A stretch of DNA of 64,000 bases from a virus. Made by a program: the position numbers and the translations under genes. The number at the start of each line of letters is the position of its first letter. Position 1 is the first letter of the stretch. The notes beneath the pieces are model-generated. The model worked only from the letters and a program-made list of their open reading frames with translations. It had not been told where the DNA came from and did not search any database. The stretch spans positions 1 through 64,000 of the IMG/VR virus record IMGVR_UViG_3300045974_000166. One strand, written 5' to 3'. Shown here piece after piece: positions 32,907-40,529 of the stretch.

Positions 32907-33191
32907 TTAAGTTATATGCAATGCCACATAGACCTTACCTTCTTGGCCGGTAAGGTCTTTAAATTTTGTCTTTGCTTCTTGAATTTCATATCCAAGAGAA
33001 GTTAGATCAAATTCCGTTTGGTCACCATACAGCGCCCAGAAGCCGATAATGTTCTGATCTCGGGGTGAATCATAGTAACAAGATGAACGTTCCAGATCAC
33101 CATCGGCAATCAGATCACATAGATTTTCACAGAAGACAATGTCTTCGTATGGCAGACCAACGATGATGCCGCAATCCGACTCAACACTCAT
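32907..33191 (-). CDS. Hypothetical acidic protein, 94 residues
   Basis: Strongly acidic, with three clustered Cys near residues 12-38 (ESDCGIIVG, VFCENLC, SSCYYD). ATGA overlap with the DNA ligase gene upstream. Unknown. Confidence 0.6.
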   Translation of the reverse strand: MSVESDCGIIVGLPYEDIVFCENLCDLIADGDLERSSCYYDSPRDQNIIGFWALYGDQTEFDLTSLGYEIQEAKTKFKDLTGQEGKVYVALHIT

Positions 33192-34486
33192 TTCAGTTCT
33201 TTCAAAGAGTTTGCAACATTTTTGTCGAAGCGGATTTGTTTGTACACGGGCAAGAACAGGCTCTTGGTATCGCGGCCCTTTGAGCTGATCACCTCGTTGT
33301 AAGCCACTTCAATAATCTTACCGATGAATTCGGATGCATCCTTAGAGCGGTCTTCATCTTTCAGACCAGTACCGACACCTGTATTTAGGAGGCCGTCTGA
33401 GGTTTCACAGATCAGGTTGCCGATCATGTTGGCATACTTGCCGGCACCTTTTTCGACACCAACACAGATCAGGTCGGCAGATTCTTCAGCTTTCAGCTTC
33501 ACGGAGTTCTTAGAGCGCTTGTCTTCCCAGACAGAATCCAACACTTTGATGATCGCACCTTCTTGTTTACGAGCACGCATTTGTTCATAGAACTCAATGC
33601 ATTCGGCAATGGTTTTCACATTCTTGCCTTCGACCACACGCACCCGGCGAGACCAGTAAGGAGCAAGTTTCTGCAGAGTAGTCCAACGATCAGAATAGAA
33701 AGCTTCACCTTGACCTTCAAGATATTGTTCAAGAGAAACCACGTCCCAGAGCACGATTGTGAACTGGTCCACTTCGGCTTCGGTTGCGGTGTTCCGAACC
33801 AACTTTGTATAGATACCATTAGATTTCTTACGGTCAGGAATGCCTGCGGCAGATTTGATGATCAGTTCGCCGTCAAATACTTGACCGCGGAAATCCCTGA
33901 AGTCTGCATCAAAGAGGCCGTACACATTGAGCTCAGAGCCGTTACGAGAGCGGCAAGCTACCGTACCATCTGGATCAACAGTGATCAACACGCGACCGCC
34001 GTCTTCCTTTAGGGAAACATTGAAACCACATTTGTTCTCAAATTTCTCGAGATACTTGCGAGTCTTGGCATTGAACTTGTCGCAGAGCATCACGGGATAC
34101 TCGGGCACCAGCTTGGGCCAGACTTTGGAAGCCAAGGTGTCCGACGCGCCACAGCGCAGATCATGATGCAGGATTCGGCAAGCAATAGCTGCGGCCGGGA
34201 AAGTGAGTGATTCGATCAGAGTCTGGAATTCAGCACGGGCGGCATCACCGGTCACCTTACGGGCAATGAGTCGGTCAAGTACTTCAAAGACACAAGGACC
34301 GATGTCATTTTTGCCGGTAGTCTTTGGCACTTCTGTGTACCGAATCCAGAAATTGAAGCGAGGATTGTATGCATACTCGAAACACTTTTTCAGAGTTTCG
34401 TTGGAGGCATGAGTTTTCAGGATCGCCAACTTCTCGTTGGTGGAAGCAGTCTGGGCGATCTGATCGACGATTTTGAAAATAGACAT
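33188..34486 (-). CDS. 30: ATP-dependent DNA ligase (gp30-like)
   Basis: 432 residues from the ATG at 34486, two bases after the upstream stop. The adenylated lysine motif is SLKEDGGR (Lys160 in KEDG), followed by FRGQVFDGELII (motif III) and EGAIIKVLD with VKLK (motifs IV-V). The N-terminal 130 residues are the helical domain seen in T4-type ligases. Seals nicks in phage DNA. Slightly shorter than T4 gp30 (487). Confidence 0.93.
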   Translation of the reverse strand: MSIFKIVDQIAQTASTNEKLAILKTHASNETLKKCFEYAYNPRFNFWIRYTEVPKTTGKNDIGPCVFEVLDRLIARKVTGDAARAEFQTLIESLTFPAAAIACRILHHDLRCGASDTLASKVWPKLVPEYPVMLCDKFNAKTRKYLEKFENKCGFNVSLKEDGGRVLITVDPDGTVACRSRNGSELNVYGLFDADFRDFRGQVFDGELIIKSAAGIPDRKKSNGIYTKLVRNTATEAEVDQFTIVLWDVVSLEQYLEGQGEAFYSDRWTTLQKLAPYWSRRVRVVEGKNVKTIAECIEFYEQMRARKQEGAIIKVLDSVWEDKRSKNSVKLKAEESADLICVGVEKGAGKYANMIGNLICETSDGLLNTGVGTGLKDEDRSKDASEFIGKIIEVAYNEVISSKGRDTKSLFLPVYKQIRFDKNVANSLKELK

Positions 34487-34487
34487 A

Positions 34488-34691
34488 TTAAGCGATAAAG
34501 TCGTAGGAATATTCATCATCAACACGGCACATGGAAACCCCACCGGTGGTCAGACCCATCAGAGCTTCTTGCAGCTTATTGGCTTCACGGTGAGTGATGT
34601 CACACACAAAGAGCGTACCGAAGGAAAATTCAGCCTGGGCCGAACCAAGAACCTCGGTCACCCGAGTCAACACAACCGTTTCAAAACCCAT
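34488..34691 (-). CDS. Small protein, unknown
   Basis: 67 residues with an AAAGGAAATATC site and the promoter at 34721. Starts MGFETVVLTRVTEVLGSAQA; a mixed alpha/beta domain with two Cys. It precedes the ligase gene and may be co-regulated with it. Confidence 0.6.
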   Translation of the reverse strand: MGFETVVLTRVTEVLGSAQAEFSFGTLFVCDITHREANKLQEALMGLTTGGVSMCRVDDEYSYDFIA

Positions 34692-34720
34692 GATATTTCC
34701 TTTGTTTCAGAAGATGATTT

Positions 34721-34749
34721 ATTATAACACAATTAGAATTATGTGTAAA
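34721..34749 (-). promoter_or_regulatory. Early sigma70-like promoter (ligase operon)
   Basis: TTTACA, 17 nt, TATAAT; the -35 box abuts the TAA of the gene at 34750. Followed by the conserved AATCATCTTCTG leader. Confidence 0.85.
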
Positions 34750-35040
34750 TTAAAGTAGTTTGATTACTTTACAAAGTAGTTCGTCGGCAAGTTTACTATC
34801 TACCCAAGCAATATAGCCGTCTTCATCAAGTTCACCTGGGATTATGTGAGCTTTTATCAGCGGCACATAAAGTTCACGTTCCCAACTAGAATTACCAAAC
34901 GGCCGTTTTCCAGAAAAGCCTTCTTTTTCTTGTACTAGAGTAGTAAGTAGAAGTTGGAAATAATGCCGGATTGTTTTTGCTCCGGCATCATTTTCTTCCA
35001 TTTCAAGATCAAGAACGGGTTGCTTAGTAAGCTTCGGCAT
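34750..35040 (-). CDS. Hypothetical protein, 96 residues
   Basis: Start placed at the ATG at 35040, which overlaps the preceding gene by 17 bases; the longest reading would overlap by 131. Contains a phage-typical segment SGKRPFGNSSWERELY followed by GELDEDGYIAWVD. Function unknown. Confidence 0.6.
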   Translation of the reverse strand: MPKLTKQPVLDLEMEENDAGAKTIRHYFQLLLTTLVQEKEGFSGKRPFGNSSWERELYVPLIKAHIIPGELDEDGYIAWVDSKLADELLCKVIKLL

Positions 35041-35254
35041 ATGAGTACCAGGTACCATCAGAATTTTGGCATGCAGACCAAGAGACTCTGCGGTTACCGC
35101 ATTCACATCGCCGAGATTCTCCATCCCAGCCGCCGCATTTAGATTTGTCTTCATCGAGATAATTGTTACAATTCATCCCATCAAACTCAATCAAGTAAGG
35201 ACCATGGTCCTTGGTTGCGTTCGAGAGTGCCTCAGCCCAGGTGGCGTAGCTCAT
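35024..35254 (-). CDS. Small Cys-rich protein, unknown
   Basis: 76 residues from the ATG at 35254, coupled by ATGA to the secreted protein gene upstream. The C-terminal half has five Cys (DEDKSKCGGWDGESRRCECG and VSWSACQ) suited to metal binding. Unknown. Confidence 0.6.
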   Translation of the reverse strand: MSYATWAEALSNATKDHGPYLIEFDGMNCNNYLDEDKSKCGGWDGESRRCECGNRRVSWSACQNSDGTWYSYAEAY

Positions 35255-35622
35255 TTGCGCGGCACAGCCATGACGATTCGGTAGCCCGTGTTGGTAGCAG
35301 TCTGCCAAAGTGGTTCTTGCACAACAGTCACTTGGCAATACTTGAGAGCAATCTGACCACCAGTCATTACTGCTTCATCGATTACCTTGGCGACCTTGGG
35401 ATCCAACACAGAGAATGCCCAGATGTTTCCGCCGCGGATTCCATTAGCATTGCCTGCAATCTTCTCGCCTTCCATGACGAGTTCGCCTTCCCAGGATTTA
35501 TTCACAAACCCCTTAGACGAGAACTTTTGAACGGATCCTACACGGACACCATCAGAGTAACATTCTGCCGTTGCTGCCAAAGCCGTTAAGGCCAGGGCAG
35601 CAACCATGATGATCTTTTTCAT
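35251..35622 (-). CDS. Secreted (periplasmic) protein, unknown
   Basis: 123 residues with a clear Sec signal peptide (MKKIIMVAALALTALAATAEC, likely cleavage after ATA). The mature part is beta-rich with two Cys. AAAGGAAAAGCAATC precedes the ATG. An exported early protein suggests an envelope effect such as superinfection control, but nothing specific can be claimed. Confidence 0.65.
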   Translation of the reverse strand: MKKIIMVAALALTALAATAECYSDGVRVGSVQKFSSKGFVNKSWEGELVMEGEKIAGNANGIRGGNIWAFSVLDPKVAKVIDEAVMTGGQIALKYCQVTVVQEPLWQTATNTGYRIVMAVPRK

Positions 35623-35643
35623 GATTGCTTTTCCTTTTTAAGT

Positions 35644-36612
35644 TTAGACTGCCAAGGCCAGCATGTCGGCCAAGACTTCGTTTTTCACCTTTTCGGCACG
35701 GCCGAAGTGTGACTGCCAGAAGGCATGGGATTCATCACGTTTACGACCATTGCCGTGAGTGAACAGATCGGTTGCGGCATTCACAACACCCCAAGCAGTG
35801 CCCTTGGAGTACTGAGCACCATCACCGGATTTATACAGATTCATGAGGGTAGCAACTTCCTTGATACGGCCGGTGGGTTGATCTTCAGCCAACACATCCT
35901 TCATGTAGAATTTCTTCTCAAAGTACTTTTGGACGAAATTGTCGGCAACTTCGACTTCAGCCAATTTCTTGATCGAAGCGGCAAAGGTTTCCCAGGATTC
36001 GTCGATCAGACCCATGTCCATCTTGACCTGAGTAGCATCCCATTCGATGCGGTGAGATTTCTTCACAACACGTTTGGAGTTGTCGTTCAGGGCGACGGTC
36101 AGTGTGTTATTGCACACGGTACGAGTGGAGGTCAGCTTCGCCGTAGTAGCGAGGGTGCCGTCGATGGAAGTCACGAGGAGCAGGTAACCGTTCACGTGAT
36201 CTTTGGTCACGGCCTCGAACGACTTACCGATTTCAGCAGTAGCCCAGAAGCGTTTCCCACCGAAGAGCGACCCAGCGGCCGAGAGCTTCATGCCGTGCAG
36301 TTGAGTCAGATCACGGAAGAATTCCATCACTTCGGCAGGTTGGACGATCTTGTAATCCTTGCCGACGATCGACATGGGTTCCTTGGTATCCGAACGGAAT
36401 AGGACGCGTTTGCCGTCATAGCAGTGTTGACCGTCCATTGAGGTGAACTGGACGGCCGATTGGAAGACTTCCCAGGACAGACCGGCCTCAACAATCCAAT
36501 CTTCGATTGAAGCGCCAGGGGTGAGTTCCTGACCGAGACCGTGCCAGGCCTTGTCGCCAGCATATGCGAATTCGGCGGTGCCATTTTCGCGGATTGTAAT
36601 TGCATGAGCCAT
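35644..36612 (-). CDS. DUF932 family protein
   Basis: 322 residues, matching the phage/plasmid DUF932 family: an N-terminal AWHGLGQ segment near residue 22, a central beta-rich region with CNNTL, and a C-terminal FTHGNGRKRDESHAFWQSHFG signature. Widespread on phages and plasmids; role unproven, sometimes suspected in counter-restriction. First gene after the promoter at 36647 with an AAAGGAAAAATC site. Confidence 0.8.
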   Translation of the reverse strand: MAHAITIRENGTAEFAYAGDKAWHGLGQELTPGASIEDWIVEAGLSWEVFQSAVQFTSMDGQHCYDGKRVLFRSDTKEPMSIVGKDYKIVQPAEVMEFFRDLTQLHGMKLSAAGSLFGGKRFWATAEIGKSFEAVTKDHVNGYLLLVTSIDGTLATTAKLTSTRTVCNNTLTVALNDNSKRVVKKSHRIEWDATQVKMDMGLIDESWETFAASIKKLAEVEVADNFVQKYFEKKFYMKDVLAEDQPTGRIKEVATLMNLYKSGDGAQYSKGTAWGVVNAATDLFTHGNGRKRDESHAFWQSHFGRAEKVKNEVLADMLALAV

Positions 36613-36646
36613 GATTTTTCCTTTAAGGATTTGTTGAAGATGAGTT

Positions 36647-36675
36647 ATTATACCACAATAAGAATTATGTGTAAA
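36647..36675 (-). promoter_or_regulatory. Early sigma70-like promoter (DUF932)
   Basis: TTTACA, 17 nt, TATAAT with an extended TGG before the -10 box. The -35 box abuts the TAA of the gene at 36676. Confidence 0.85.
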
Positions 36676-36852
36676 TTATTTCTTATTGACTAGATTCTTG
36701 GTGGCTTTGCGGTCACGTTTTTCCTGAGCCTTCTTGAGTCGTTCGAAGTCGGCTTCATTTGGTTCAGGTTTTGGCTCGGGCAACAGTACATCTGGAAATC
36801 CACCCATGAGACCAGTTGCTGTCATAATTCCAGCCATAAGTATTCCATTCAT
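36676..36852 (-). CDS. Small basic protein, unknown
   Basis: 58 residues. A hydrophobic N-terminus (GILMAGIMTATGLMGGF) is followed by Pro/Glu spacers and a basic helix ending KATKNLVNKK. Could be membrane-anchored. ATGA overlap with the upstream gene; the stop abuts the next promoter. Confidence 0.6.
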   Translation of the reverse strand: MNGILMAGIMTATGLMGGFPDVLLPEPKPEPNEADFERLKKAQEKRDRKATKNLVNKK

Positions 36853-37070
36853 TCTAATAACTCCAATTCACGTTTAAGATAAGTTCTTGATGCCATATTC
36901 AAAATAATGGCGGCCGAATGGCGCCACATTTCTTCTTTCATTCCTAAATACAGCAGACCAAGCCCCTTGTGCATATTATCCAATTCATCAATATTGAGAG
37001 TTGGAGCTGCAAGAGTAAATTCTCGAGAATACTTTTTGAATTCTTCCCAAGTGCATTCGAACGTGGACAT
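36849..37070 (-). CDS. Small helical protein, unknown
   Basis: 73 residues, helical with balanced charge (TWEEFKKYSREFTL, ELDNMHKGLGLLYLG). Nine bases after the upstream gene. No motif. Confidence 0.6.
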   Translation of the reverse strand: MSTFECTWEEFKKYSREFTLAAPTLNIDELDNMHKGLGLLYLGMKEEMWRHSAAIILNMASRTYLKRELELLE

Positions 37071-37079
37071 TATTTTACC

Positions 37080-37553
37080 TTATTGTTCATTCATGTACTT
37101 GAGACTAGCAGCAACATAGTCGCCGACGCGTTTCATGAATTCTTTCTTAAAGCCGAACATCACGTGATTATCGATGTCCCACCAAAAGTCGGCATTAGTT
37201 CCATATTTTGATTTCACACGATCTTTTTCAAAGTGAACTGCTTCTTTGGTATGAATAACCGAATGTGTGTCACGAGCCTTTTTCAGAAATTCTACATAAT
37301 CTTTGAAATCTGCATCATCAAATGCCGACCACACCCGCAGCGGAGTATCACCTTCTGTGATTTCTGGGACTTGACGGCAGTGCCAAGCATGTGCTGGGAA
37401 TGTTTCGATTGCGCGAAAGGATGCTGGGAGAGCACCAAACTCGAATTCCGCGGAACCCATGTAATCAAAATTGACTGCTTGGGAAAGACGTGTATCTTTT
37501 GGGGCTAATGGGGTTTTGATTTCGGCACGTTGAATGAGATAGGGGTTGTACAT
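37080..37553 (-). CDS. Conserved phage protein, unknown
   Basis: 157 residues. Contains NFDYMGSAEFEFGALP near residue 28, a signature that recurs in T4-like and other large phages in proteins of unknown role. Basic second half with WWDIDNHVMFGFKKEF. Not an obvious enzyme. Confidence 0.65.
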   Translation of the reverse strand: MYNPYLIQRAEIKTPLAPKDTRLSQAVNFDYMGSAEFEFGALPASFRAIETFPAHAWHCRQVPEITEGDTPLRVWSAFDDADFKDYVEFLKKARDTHSVIHTKEAVHFEKDRVKSKYGTNADFWWDIDNHVMFGFKKEFMKRVGDYVAASLKYMNEQ

Positions 37554-37561
37554 TTTAATCC

Positions 37562-37813
37562 TTAGTCGAGAATTGTGACACGGCCGGTGGCGATGGAGTC
37601 CATGAAGTGCTCACCTTGCTCGGGGAATTTGAAGATCTGGTTTCGTGGGATTTTGATTTCTTGGCCCTCCACCACTCGTTTGACAGCTGCGGCAGTCACA
37701 ATTCCGTACTGGATTGTGAGAACACGAGCGACGATGTAATGGTCTGGGTTACCCGGGAAGTCAAGAGCTTTGACGATGTGACCAGAGCAGAGTTGTGTTT
37801 GAGTGCTTTGCAT
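37562..37813 (-). CDS. Small beta-rich protein, unknown
   Basis: 83 residues, beta-strand-rich (HYIVARVLTIQYGIVTAAAVKR split by turns), similar in feel to small SH3-like barrels. Two bases after the micro-peptide gene. Unknown. Confidence 0.6.
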   Translation of the reverse strand: MQSTQTQLCSGHIVKALDFPGNPDHYIVARVLTIQYGIVTAAAVKRVVEGQEIKIPRNQIFKFPEQGEHFMDSIATGRVTILD

Positions 37814-37815
37814 GA

Positions 37816-37893
37816 TTATTTGCGGAGAATGAGATAAAGTGGGAGGAGAACAGCTGTGACAGCAAGGGCCCAGAGCAGTTTAAACGGATTCAT
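37816..37893 (-). CDS. 25-residue membrane peptide
   Basis: Encodes MNPFKLLWALAVTAVLLPLYLILRK: one membrane segment flanked by basic residues. Overlaps the upstream gene by 14 bases and is two bases from the next start. One of four such micro-peptides in the early block. Confidence 0.55.
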   Translation of the reverse strand: MNPFKLLWALAVTAVLLPLYLILRK

Positions 37894-38080
37894 TTTGGGC
37901 TTCTTTCAAAGCAGCACGGGCAAGGCGTTTCATACGGTTGGTCGCAGAGACATCGGAAACATAAGTTTCGCCAACCCAGATAACGATAGGGAAGTTCTTC
38001 GAGGAAACATCGGTCACAACGGCGCGGACTTTAGTACCCAGGTTACGGCCTTCGATGGTTTCGTAGGTAAGTGTGATCAT
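37880..38080 (-). CDS. Small protein, unknown
   Basis: 66 residues with an AAAGGAAAATC site and the promoter at 38113. Begins MITLTYETIEGRNLGTKV, beta-rich, then a basic helix (ATNRMKRLARAALKEAQ). Possible nucleic-acid binder by charge only. Confidence 0.6.
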   Translation of the reverse strand: MITLTYETIEGRNLGTKVRAVVTDVSSKNFPIVIWVGETYVSDVSATNRMKRLARAALKEAQNESV

Positions 38081-38112
38081 GATTTTCCTTTGTGATTTGG
38101 AGAAGATGGTTT

Positions 38113-38141
38113 ATTATACACCATCCATCATTATGTGTAAA
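38113..38141 (-). promoter_or_regulatory. Early sigma70-like promoter
   Basis: TTTACA, 17 nt, TATAAT, followed by AAACCATCTTCTCCAAATCAC and a ribosome site. Lies 6 nt after the tRNA 3' end. Confidence 0.85.
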
Positions 38142-38146
38142 TTAAT

Positions 38147-38221
38147 TGGTGCAACCCCCGGGACTTGAACCCAGACCTTAAGAATTATGAGTTCTCGGCA
38201 CTACCATTATGCTAGAGTTGC
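38147..38221 (-). tRNA. tRNA with CAT anticodon (Met, or Ile2)
   Basis: A full cloverleaf on the minus strand: acceptor GCAACTC/GGGTTGC, D-arm GCAT/GTGC around AATGGTA, anticodon stem GAGAA/TTCTT with loop CTCATAA, T-arm CTGGG-TTCAAGT-CCCGG, and encoded ACCA. G1-C72 pairing rules out a typical initiator. CAT can be elongator Met or a lysidine-modified Ile tRNA for AUA codons, common in AT-rich phages. Confidence 0.93.
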
Positions 38222-38233
38222 GTGTACTATTTA

Positions 38234-38584
38234 TTACCAGGAGCGGAGTTTCCGCATTTCTTCTGGATAGATTGAATAGTCATACGGCTTATACGAACCA
38301 GATTCTTGTAATCTCCGAGATTCGTTATCCAACACATCTTCAAGCCAGCGCATACCGTAGGCAAACCGTGGAACTGCGAACTTGGGAATGTCTTCCGTGG
38401 CTACATAGAAGTACAGATCCGAACGACCACCAGACGTAGGGTCATCGTAGTCGGGCTTGGTTGTAAACACACCAATGAACTTGGCATGAGTCTTGAGTTC
38501 TTCCAGAATGAAGTTCTCAAAATCCTTTGGGGTATTCTCACCCATCGAGGTGTGCGGCCATACAACAACTTGTTTGAATTCCAT
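38234..38584 (-). CDS. Hypothetical protein, 116 residues
   Basis: Starts MEFKQVVVWPHTSMGENTP. Mixed alpha/beta, with FKQVVVW and AKFIGVFTT strands and a helical C-terminus. Three bases after the upstream gene; followed by the tRNA. Unknown. Confidence 0.6.
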   Translation of the reverse strand: MEFKQVVVWPHTSMGENTPKDFENFILEELKTHAKFIGVFTTKPDYDDPTSGGRSDLYFYVATEDIPKFAVPRFAYGMRWLEDVLDNESRRLQESGSYKPYDYSIYPEEMRKLRSW

Positions 38585-38586
38585 GA

Positions 38587-38859
38587 TTATTCCTTAGCTT
38601 TGATAACAACACCAAAATGAGATGACCGGGCCAAAGATGCGCCACCATTGAATGCGGACCTGAAATTATAGTAATCTACGACATCGTATGATAGGCCGGT
38701 TGAATTCAGTCGTTCAGTCATGTGCAGCATAAAACTTTCGGCCGTGGTTCCGTGGGTGTAAAAATAACCGCGGCGAATGACGATCATTCCGTCTTTATTA
38801 CGAGAAACTTGGTCGGCATAGTGGCCGATTGCTTGCTTGACTTCCTTGACTGTGAGCAT
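38587..38859 (-). CDS. Hypothetical protein, 90 residues
   Basis: Start at the ATG at 38859 because AAAGGAAAATC precedes it; the in-frame ATG at 38889 lies in the promoter. Alpha/beta, ending HFGVVIKAKE. Unknown. Confidence 0.6.
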   Translation of the reverse strand: MLTVKEVKQAIGHYADQVSRNKDGMIVIRRGYFYTHGTTAESFMLHMTERLNSTGLSYDVVDYYNFRSAFNGGASLARSSHFGVVIKAKE

Positions 38860-38888
38860 GATTTTCCTTTGTGATTCGGTATGGATCA

Positions 38889-38917
38889 ATTATACTACAA
38901 CGAATATTATGTGTACA
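38889..38917 (-). promoter_or_regulatory. Early sigma70-like promoter
   Basis: TGTACA, 17 nt, TATAAT; the -35 box abuts the TAA of the gene at 38918. Drives the tRNA-containing unit. Confidence 0.8.
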
Positions 38918-39115
38918 TTAATCGAAGCTTTGGATTATCTTATTGCGCAACAGCACTTCCTTCAGCTGTTTGTCGATGAACCGACCGCAGAGCGTCTTGG
39001 CTTTTTCACAGCCGGGGTAACCGAAGGGAAGCAGCGAATAGATCTGCTTCAGCTGATCCAACGTTTTCTGGGCAGCAACTTGGGTTTCAATGAGGTCGTT
39101 CAGTTCTTTACACAT
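38918..39115 (-). CDS. Small helical protein, unknown
   Basis: 65 residues, helical (ELNDLIETQVAAQKTLDQLKQI split over turns), two Cys in the middle, basic end. AAAATC leader before the ATG. Unknown. Confidence 0.6.
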   Translation of the reverse strand: MCKELNDLIETQVAAQKTLDQLKQIYSLLPFGYPGCEKAKTLCGRFIDKQLKEVLLRNKIIQSFD

Positions 39116-39124
39116 GATTTTTCC

Positions 39125-39355
39125 TTAGACGAATTGTACGTTCTTGCGGATCTTTTTGGACATCTTGGAGATGATGCCGAGCTGCACAGAGATGAGTTCG
39201 TCAAAGATCACCTTGGCGTCACGGGGAAGCGCAGAGTACACTTGATGGTACCGAGTGATGACACGGACGGCTTCGTCCTTCTTTTCATGGAATTTAACCT
39301 GGTCGGTGTCCACGAGGATATTCCGACCGTAGGCAAACATTGTGACTTTTTCCAT
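39125..39355 (-). CDS. Small protein, unknown
   Basis: 76 residues, first gene of the unit under the promoter at 39389 with AAAGGAAAAATC. Begins MEKVTMFAYGRNILVDTDQ; helical basic C-terminus (SKMSKKIRKNVQFV). Unknown. Confidence 0.6.
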   Translation of the reverse strand: MEKVTMFAYGRNILVDTDQVKFHEKKDEAVRVITRYHQVYSALPRDAKVIFDELISVQLGIISKMSKKIRKNVQFV

Positions 39356-39388
39356 GATTTTTCCTTTGTGATTTGGAGAAGATGGTTT

Positions 39389-39417
39389 ATTATACTACAC
39401 TCAGAATTATGTGTAAA
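39389..39417 (-). promoter_or_regulatory. Early sigma70-like promoter
   Basis: TTTACA, 17 nt, TATAAT; abuts the TAA of the gene at 39418. Confidence 0.85.
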
Positions 39418-39912
39418 TTATTCCCAAGTCACGCCGGTAGCAACAACCGTACCCAGGATCTGGATCACAGCATATTTGGTGCCTGGCATATGTTTGGCAT
39501 AACTCTCGGCCTCATCTTGTGCAGCTTTCAGGGTTGCATATGTACCAACAACGGCCATGCCGTTATGAAGCTTCAAAACGCTGTAGCTCGGTTTCTTTTC
39601 CGTAGCTGGGGTAATACACTGCTCGGGCTGAGTAGACGCAGAATAGACCCGTGCTGGGGGAGACGAGCGATATGCCATATCCTGGCGTTCGGCCGCAGTA
39701 ATGAGTACATCAAAAACTTCACGGACGCGATCTTTACGAACGAACTTCAGCACTTTGTTGTTTTCACCCAGTGCTGCAATCTGTACCTTGGTGCGTAGCG
39801 GTAGGCGCCACTTGATGTCCTTTTCATTCGGGCATTTAGTAGACACAATGACATTACGACCTTCATCGTAGTAGAAGTCTTTGAGACGAACATCTGAGGA
39901 TTTAAACAACAT
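39418..39912 (-). CDS. Hypothetical protein, 164 residues
   Basis: AAAGGAACTCGCC precedes the ATG. Basic N-terminal half with beta character, a Ser/Pro-rich linker at about 78-100, and a C-terminal small domain (YSVLKLHNGMAVVGTYATLKAAQDEAES) of the type often seen as a repeat-like module in phage early proteins. Unknown. Confidence 0.6.
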   Translation of the reverse strand: MLFKSSDVRLKDFYYDEGRNVIVSTKCPNEKDIKWRLPLRTKVQIAALGENNKVLKFVRKDRVREVFDVLITAAERQDMAYRSSPPARVYSASTQPEQCITPATEKKPSYSVLKLHNGMAVVGTYATLKAAQDEAESYAKHMPGTKYAVIQILGTVVATGVTWE

Positions 39913-39929
39913 GGCGAGTTCCTTTTAAG

Positions 39930-40154
39930 TTAAGCCATACAATCATAAGCATCGTGACCAAGAGAACGACCGTACTGGGCACAGTAAGCTTCCCAGACCA
40001 ACAGGTTATCAAACTTGACCGAGTTGTACTCGTCGACCCAGTCGAACATACGATCCGACGGGTCCTTGCCGTTATCCTTACTCCAGCAATGGCTGTACTT
40101 ATTCAGCATGCCAGAGATGTAGTTAAGACGTTTGATTTGGGTTTTCGTTTTCAT
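39930..40154 (-). CDS. Small protein, probably from a leaderless mRNA
   Basis: 74 residues from the ATG at 40154. The first A of the ATG lies 7 bases after the TATAAT of the promoter, so the transcript should begin at or next to the start codon. A start at 40178 would lie within the promoter. Aromatic-rich (HCWSKDNGKDPSDRMFDW). Unknown function. Confidence 0.6.
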   Translation of the reverse strand: MKTKTQIKRLNYISGMLNKYSHCWSKDNGKDPSDRMFDWVDEYNSVKFDNLLVWEAYCAQYGRSLGHDAYDCMA

Positions 40155-40160
40155 AGGGTA

Positions 40161-40189
40161 ATTATACCACAATAGCAATTATGTGTAAA
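40161..40189 (-). promoter_or_regulatory. Early sigma70-like promoter, leaderless arrangement
   Basis: TTTACA, 17 nt, extended TGG and TATAAT, then only six bases (TACCCT) before ATG. The -35 box abuts the TAA of the DDDIPF-ending gene. Confidence 0.85.
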
Positions 40190-40528
40190 TTAAAATGGAA
40201 TGTCATCATCCCAACAAATTGGGCGTTGAACTTCTTTGTATTGTGGTGCGACATAGTCTGGATTGTGAAAGTTGTTAAAGACTTCGTTATACGATCCAAA
40301 GTTAGTGAAGTCACAACGTAAGCGATCTTGATTGTCTGTCAGAATTTCTGTTATTCCCAGATCTGTGTAGTCACCGCTGGCCACGCCAAGAACGGTGACG
40401 TGGCCATTGTTGAATTCACCATCCCAACTACCATTGATGACGGTGAATTCAAAATTCTTTGGATCATAGTTATCATTCACCGTCACAAGCAGCTGAGGGT
40501 CTCCAGGTTTTCCTAACATGAGCCTCAT
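40190..40528 (-). CDS. Hypothetical protein ending in an SSB-type DDDIPF tip
   Basis: 112 residues. The last six residues are DDDIPF, identical to the C-terminal tip of bacterial SSB, the peptide that docks replication and repair partners. The body is beta-rich (LLVTVNDNY, FEFTVINGSWDGEF) but not clearly an OB fold. It is the last gene of the NAD operon; GGTGAAGTAAA precedes the ATG, one base after the NadV stop. It might be a divergent SSB or a decoy for SSB partners. Confidence 0.6.
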   Translation of the reverse strand: MRLMLGKPGDPQLLVTVNDNYDPKNFEFTVINGSWDGEFNNGHVTVLGVASGDYTDLGITEILTDNQDRLRCDFTNFGSYNEVFNNFHNPDYVAPQYKEVQRPICWDDDIPF

Positions 40529-40529
40529 T

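Noticed and set aside
35725-36402. Plus-strand open frame of 225 codons
   Set aside because: Exactly antisense to the DUF932 gene, with no ribosome site or operon context.
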